IMG/VR virus record: IMGVR_UViG_3300017744_000164
Coordinates: 1 to 23,369 of that record
Origin: a virus
Length of the DNA stretch: 23,369 bases
Direction: 5' to 3' (one strand)
The notes beneath the pieces were generated by a model. It made no database searches, was not told where the DNA came from, and saw only the letters and a list, made by a program, of their open reading frames with translations. A program made the position numbers and the translations under genes. Of this stretch, positions 21,804 to 23,369 are shown piece after piece (within the stretch, counting starts at the first letter, position 1; each line of letters opens with the position of its first letter).

Positions 21804-22154
21804 CTAATCCATATCTAATTGTAGTTGATTCTCATACTCGACAAAGTCAGCTTCTTCTTTCTTATCTAACATACCGAGCAATATTACTGCATAGTGAATG
21901 ATTTTGTATAGGTCTGCGTCATTTCTGCCATCTTTTTTGCCGTATCTCTGTGCATACTTAATTATGTTACCTATACAGAACCCTTCGCCATGATCTGCGT
22001 CAAAAATTATTTCTGTAGTTTGAATGTTACCTTTACTGTAATGCTGTTCGTATGTAATATCTATATACCCTTTTACTACTTCTAGTATATGATCCTCATT
22101 AAACTTATACTTAATTTTCTCTTCTTGCACTTTTTCTCTCCTTGTATTCTTCAT
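21804..22154 (-). CDS. DUF3310-like protein (related to T7 gp1.7 nucleotide kinase)
   Basis: A 116-residue protein from ATG 22154. Residues from about 39 show the DUF3310 pattern: EQHYSKGNIQTTEIIFDADH, GEGFCIGNIIKYAQRYGKKDG and DLYKIIHYAVILLG, compared with HY..G.(I/E)...........F..GN.IKY..R.GKKD...DL.KA..Y in the family. T7 gp1.7 of this family has nucleotide kinase activity, so a role in nucleotide metabolism is possible. The frame is open up to an ATG at 22184, but that start would lie deeper within the upstream membrane-protein gene and has no Shine-Dalgarno; neither start has a strong one. It overlaps the 57-residue gene by 44 bases. Confidence 0.78.
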   Translation of the reverse strand: MKNTRREKVQEEKIKYKFNEDHILEVVKGYIDITYEQHYSKGNIQTTEIIFDADHGEGFCIGNIIKYAQRYGKKDGRNDADLYKIIHYAVILLGMLDKKEEADFVEYENQLQLDMD

Positions 22155-22284
22155 ACTTTTCAAGACACCAGTCTCGAGTGTCATAATACTTGTCAGTTTG
22201 TGTAATGATAGTAAATAAAAGTACCCAAACTATTGCACTAAATACATATTTACCTATAGTTACAGGTAATAAAAATATTTCCAT
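22111..22284 (-). CDS. Small single-pass membrane protein (57 residues)
   Basis: Found by reading the minus strand. The N-terminal hydrophobic stretch MEIFLLPVTIGKYVFSAIVW plus VLLFTII (about residues 3-27) is followed by a charged cytoplasmic-type tail (DKYYDTRDWCLEKYEEYKER, ending ARREN). GGAGG lies eight bases before ATG 22284, the best Shine-Dalgarno in this region, and the gene starts directly after the TAA of the preceding gene. Its end overlaps the DUF3310-like gene. Function unknown. Confidence 0.8.
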   Translation of the reverse strand: MEIFLLPVTIGKYVFSAIVWVLLFTIITQTDKYYDTRDWCLEKYEEYKERKSARREN

Positions 22285-22884
22285 TTAGTTTTCCTCCAGC
22301 CAATCACAGACTTTAGATTCTATCCACTCATCCGCTGGACACCCATCTAACTCGTCTCGTTCTTCTGACCAATCAAAGTCATCTGGAAGTTCCTCGATAT
22401 CTAAAGCGGTATGTAACCACTCGGATATTTCATCGCCTTCTAACTCTTCTACATCAGCTAAACCATCTTCAACATGTGCAGTTCCAATAAAGTTTCTAAA
22501 CTCATCCTCATAGGAAAGTTTAATTTTTACTTCGCTATCAAACTGTACTAAGTGCTCGGATAAGTACTCTACAAATTTAATTGGTGGTGACCATGCAGAA
22601 TAACCTGAGAAGTATTCTTCTCCGATATCATCTATGTTACACCACTTTGCACCAACGTTGTTTACGTAGTACTCCCATGAGTTTTCTAAATAGTCATCTT
22701 CATCATAAGTTCCGACAGGCATAAACCCAAGTTTATCTAGATCTATAACTACATCATGATAATGGTTTACTCCCTCCGAATCTGTATAGAATAAAGACTT
22801 CTCTGTTTTCATAGCGTCTTTAAATGCGTCTATACATTCTTGATTTCCTGTTATAGACGCTCCAAAATATACATGATTTGCCAT
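22285..22884 (-). CDS. Acidic protein with Api92-like ferredoxin-fold domain
   Basis: A 199-residue, strongly acidic protein. The N-terminal part (MANHVYFGASITGNQECIDA) and the block ENSWEYYVNNVGAKWCNIDD followed by YSAWSPPIKFVEYL match the pattern of Api92-like ferredoxin-fold phage proteins, which carry N..GAKWC and S.WSPP. The last 60 residues are dominated by Asp and Glu (ADVEELEGDEISEWL, ELPDDFDWSEERDELDGC), which could mimic DNA or bind a basic partner. Function unknown. AGAGGAG lies seven bases before ATG 22884, in TAATG overlap with the upstream small gene. Confidence 0.8.
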   Translation of the reverse strand: MANHVYFGASITGNQECIDAFKDAMKTEKSLFYTDSEGVNHYHDVVIDLDKLGFMPVGTYDEDDYLENSWEYYVNNVGAKWCNIDDIGEEYFSGYSAWSPPIKFVEYLSEHLVQFDSEVKIKLSYEDEFRNFIGTAHVEDGLADVEELEGDEISEWLHTALDIEELPDDFDWSEERDELDGCPADEWIESKVCDWLEEN

Positions 22885-23018
22885 TATATATCTCCTCTTT
22901 CTTTATCTATAGCTATCTGTTCTGCGATCTCTACACCAAATAATTGTTTATCTTCTCTCCAAGCTTCTACTTCTGCAAAGGCTTGTCTATGGTGCGCAGG
23001 TATTTTTCTTTTCTCCAT
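22884..23018 (-). CDS. Small protein of 44 residues, unknown
   Basis: Found by reading the minus strand: MEKRKIPAHHRQAFAEVEAW, then REDKQLFGVEIAEQI and a charged tail ending KERGDI. It is probably one or two amphipathic helices, with no known domain. Both ends are TAATG junctions, with the mazG stop at 23018 and the next gene's ATG at 22884, so it fills the operon without a gap. AAGGGG lies eight bases before the ATG. This exact fit is the main evidence that it is a gene. Confidence 0.72.
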   Translation of the reverse strand: MEKRKIPAHHRQAFAEVEAWREDKQLFGVEIAEQIAIDKERGDI

Positions 23019-23368
23019 TATATATCCCCTTCTTGTCTAAATTCTGATTTTGCTACTTCGAAGCCGTTGGGGTATCTGGCTTCTAGTTTTGTGATGTTCT
23101 CTTCCATCACTTCTTGTGGTGTATAGCCTAGTGCTGTACAACCTTGTACCCAATACCAAAGTACATCTCCTAACTCACGTTTGAGATGAAACCTTTCATC
23201 GGGTGTGTATTCTTTCCCCTGAAAGATAATCTTTTTGATTATCTCTGAGAACTCTCCTGATTCAGCTTGCATACCTATAGATGCAGTTAGTAACTGCGAA
23301 AATTCTACGGGCTTGTGTGCCTGAGTGTGTTCTCTTAATTCTAATAAACGATCTGTAAGTTCTCTAGT
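23018..23368 (-). CDS. mazG: MazG-like nucleotide pyrophosphohydrolase, N-terminus beyond the window
   Basis: A frame that enters from the right edge, with at least 116 residues visible. Helix 1 is TRELTDRLLELREH, followed by FSQLLTASIGMQAESGEFSE and ELGDVLWYWVQGC. The E-x-x-E (ESGE) and E-x-x-D (ELGD) pairs are the magnesium-binding signature of all-alpha NTP pyrophosphatases (MazG/dUTPase-like). An internal ATG at 23272 begins within the catalytic helix and would destroy the fold, so the true start lies outside. Phage MazG proteins hydrolyse nucleoside triphosphates and have been proposed to adjust host nucleotide or ppGpp pools; substrate cannot be read here. Confidence 0.88.
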   Translation of the reverse strand, partial: TRELTDRLLELREHTQAHKPVEFSQLLTASIGMQAESGEFSEIIKKIIFQGKEYTPDERFHLKRELGDVLWYWVQGCTALGYTPQEVMEENITKLEARYPNGFEVAKSEFRQEGDI

Positions 23369-23369
23369 A

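Noticed and set aside
1-23369. tRNA genes, CRISPR arrays, insertion sequences, integrase or attachment sites
   Set aside because: I saw no cloverleaf-like tRNA, no spaced direct repeats, no transposase or integrase frame. The recurring AT-rich blocks are promoters.

Overview
This window is a stretch of a lytic, tailed double-stranded DNA phage genome, probably marine. Evidence for phage: almost every gene is a replication, recombination or nucleotide-metabolism gene packed head to tail with stop/start overlaps, and the only plus-strand gene ends in the C-terminal motif seen in marine phage structural proteins. Evidence for marine: class I ribonucleotide reductase, GroES-like co-chaperonin, MazG, a DUF6447-like protein and a DUF3310-like protein occur together, as in marine phage genomes. 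The DNA is AT-rich and uses the standard code. The promoters have consensus bacterial sigma-70 hexamers, so the early genes are probably read by host RNA polymerase. I cannot name the host.

Layout. At 1-136 a plus-strand (structural) gene ends. It meets the minus-strand replication arm at a symmetrical bidirectional terminator (about 151-175). Everything from 179 to the right edge is on the minus strand, so transcription runs from high to low coordinates. Reading in that direction: 23368-20628 is an early-type block of small genes (MazG, an Api92-like acidic protein, small membrane proteins, a DUF3310-like protein, an HTH protein). 20610-16905 is a series of short transcription units, five of which have their own copy of one conserved promoter. 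They hold a coiled-coil protein, a zinc ribbon, two paralogous Myb/SANT-like DNA-binding proteins, a WYL_2-like protein, a PC4-like ssDNA-binding protein and a NAD+-dependent DNA ligase split into two genes. 16121-9296 is the replisome block: DnaB-like helicase, ParB-like protein, a 49-aa membrane protein, primase, family A DNA polymerase, an unknown protein and a UvsW-like helicase. 9293-179, behind a sixth copy of the promoter, is a recombination, repair and dNTP operon: unknown protein, SSB, peroxiredoxin, SbcD/SbcC-like nuclease, unknown, GroES, Hjc-like resolvase, 5' flap exonuclease, NrdA, NrdB and a DUF6447-like protein.

How the genes work together. Helicase, primase, polymerase, SSB, flap nuclease and split ligase form a nearly complete replisome. 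SbcC/SbcD, the UvsW-like helicase, the resolvase and the PC4-like protein suit recombination-dependent replication. NrdA/NrdB, MazG and the DUF3310-like protein manage nucleotides. Split ligase, PC4 homolog, SbcCD pair, UvsW-like helicase and flap nuclease together resemble the coliphage T5 toolkit.

The most notable new signal is the promoter family: six copies of AAATAnnTC fused directly to TTGA(C/T), then exactly 17 bp to TATAAT (CATAAT in one). At several copies the downstream ATG falls on or next to the predicted +1, which suggests leaderless mRNAs. The two Myb-like genes each end in an intrinsic terminator, dividing this arm into separately controlled units. Nine genes of 44-65 codons were found by reading the sequence and are supported by overlaps, Shine-Dalgarno sites or promoters.
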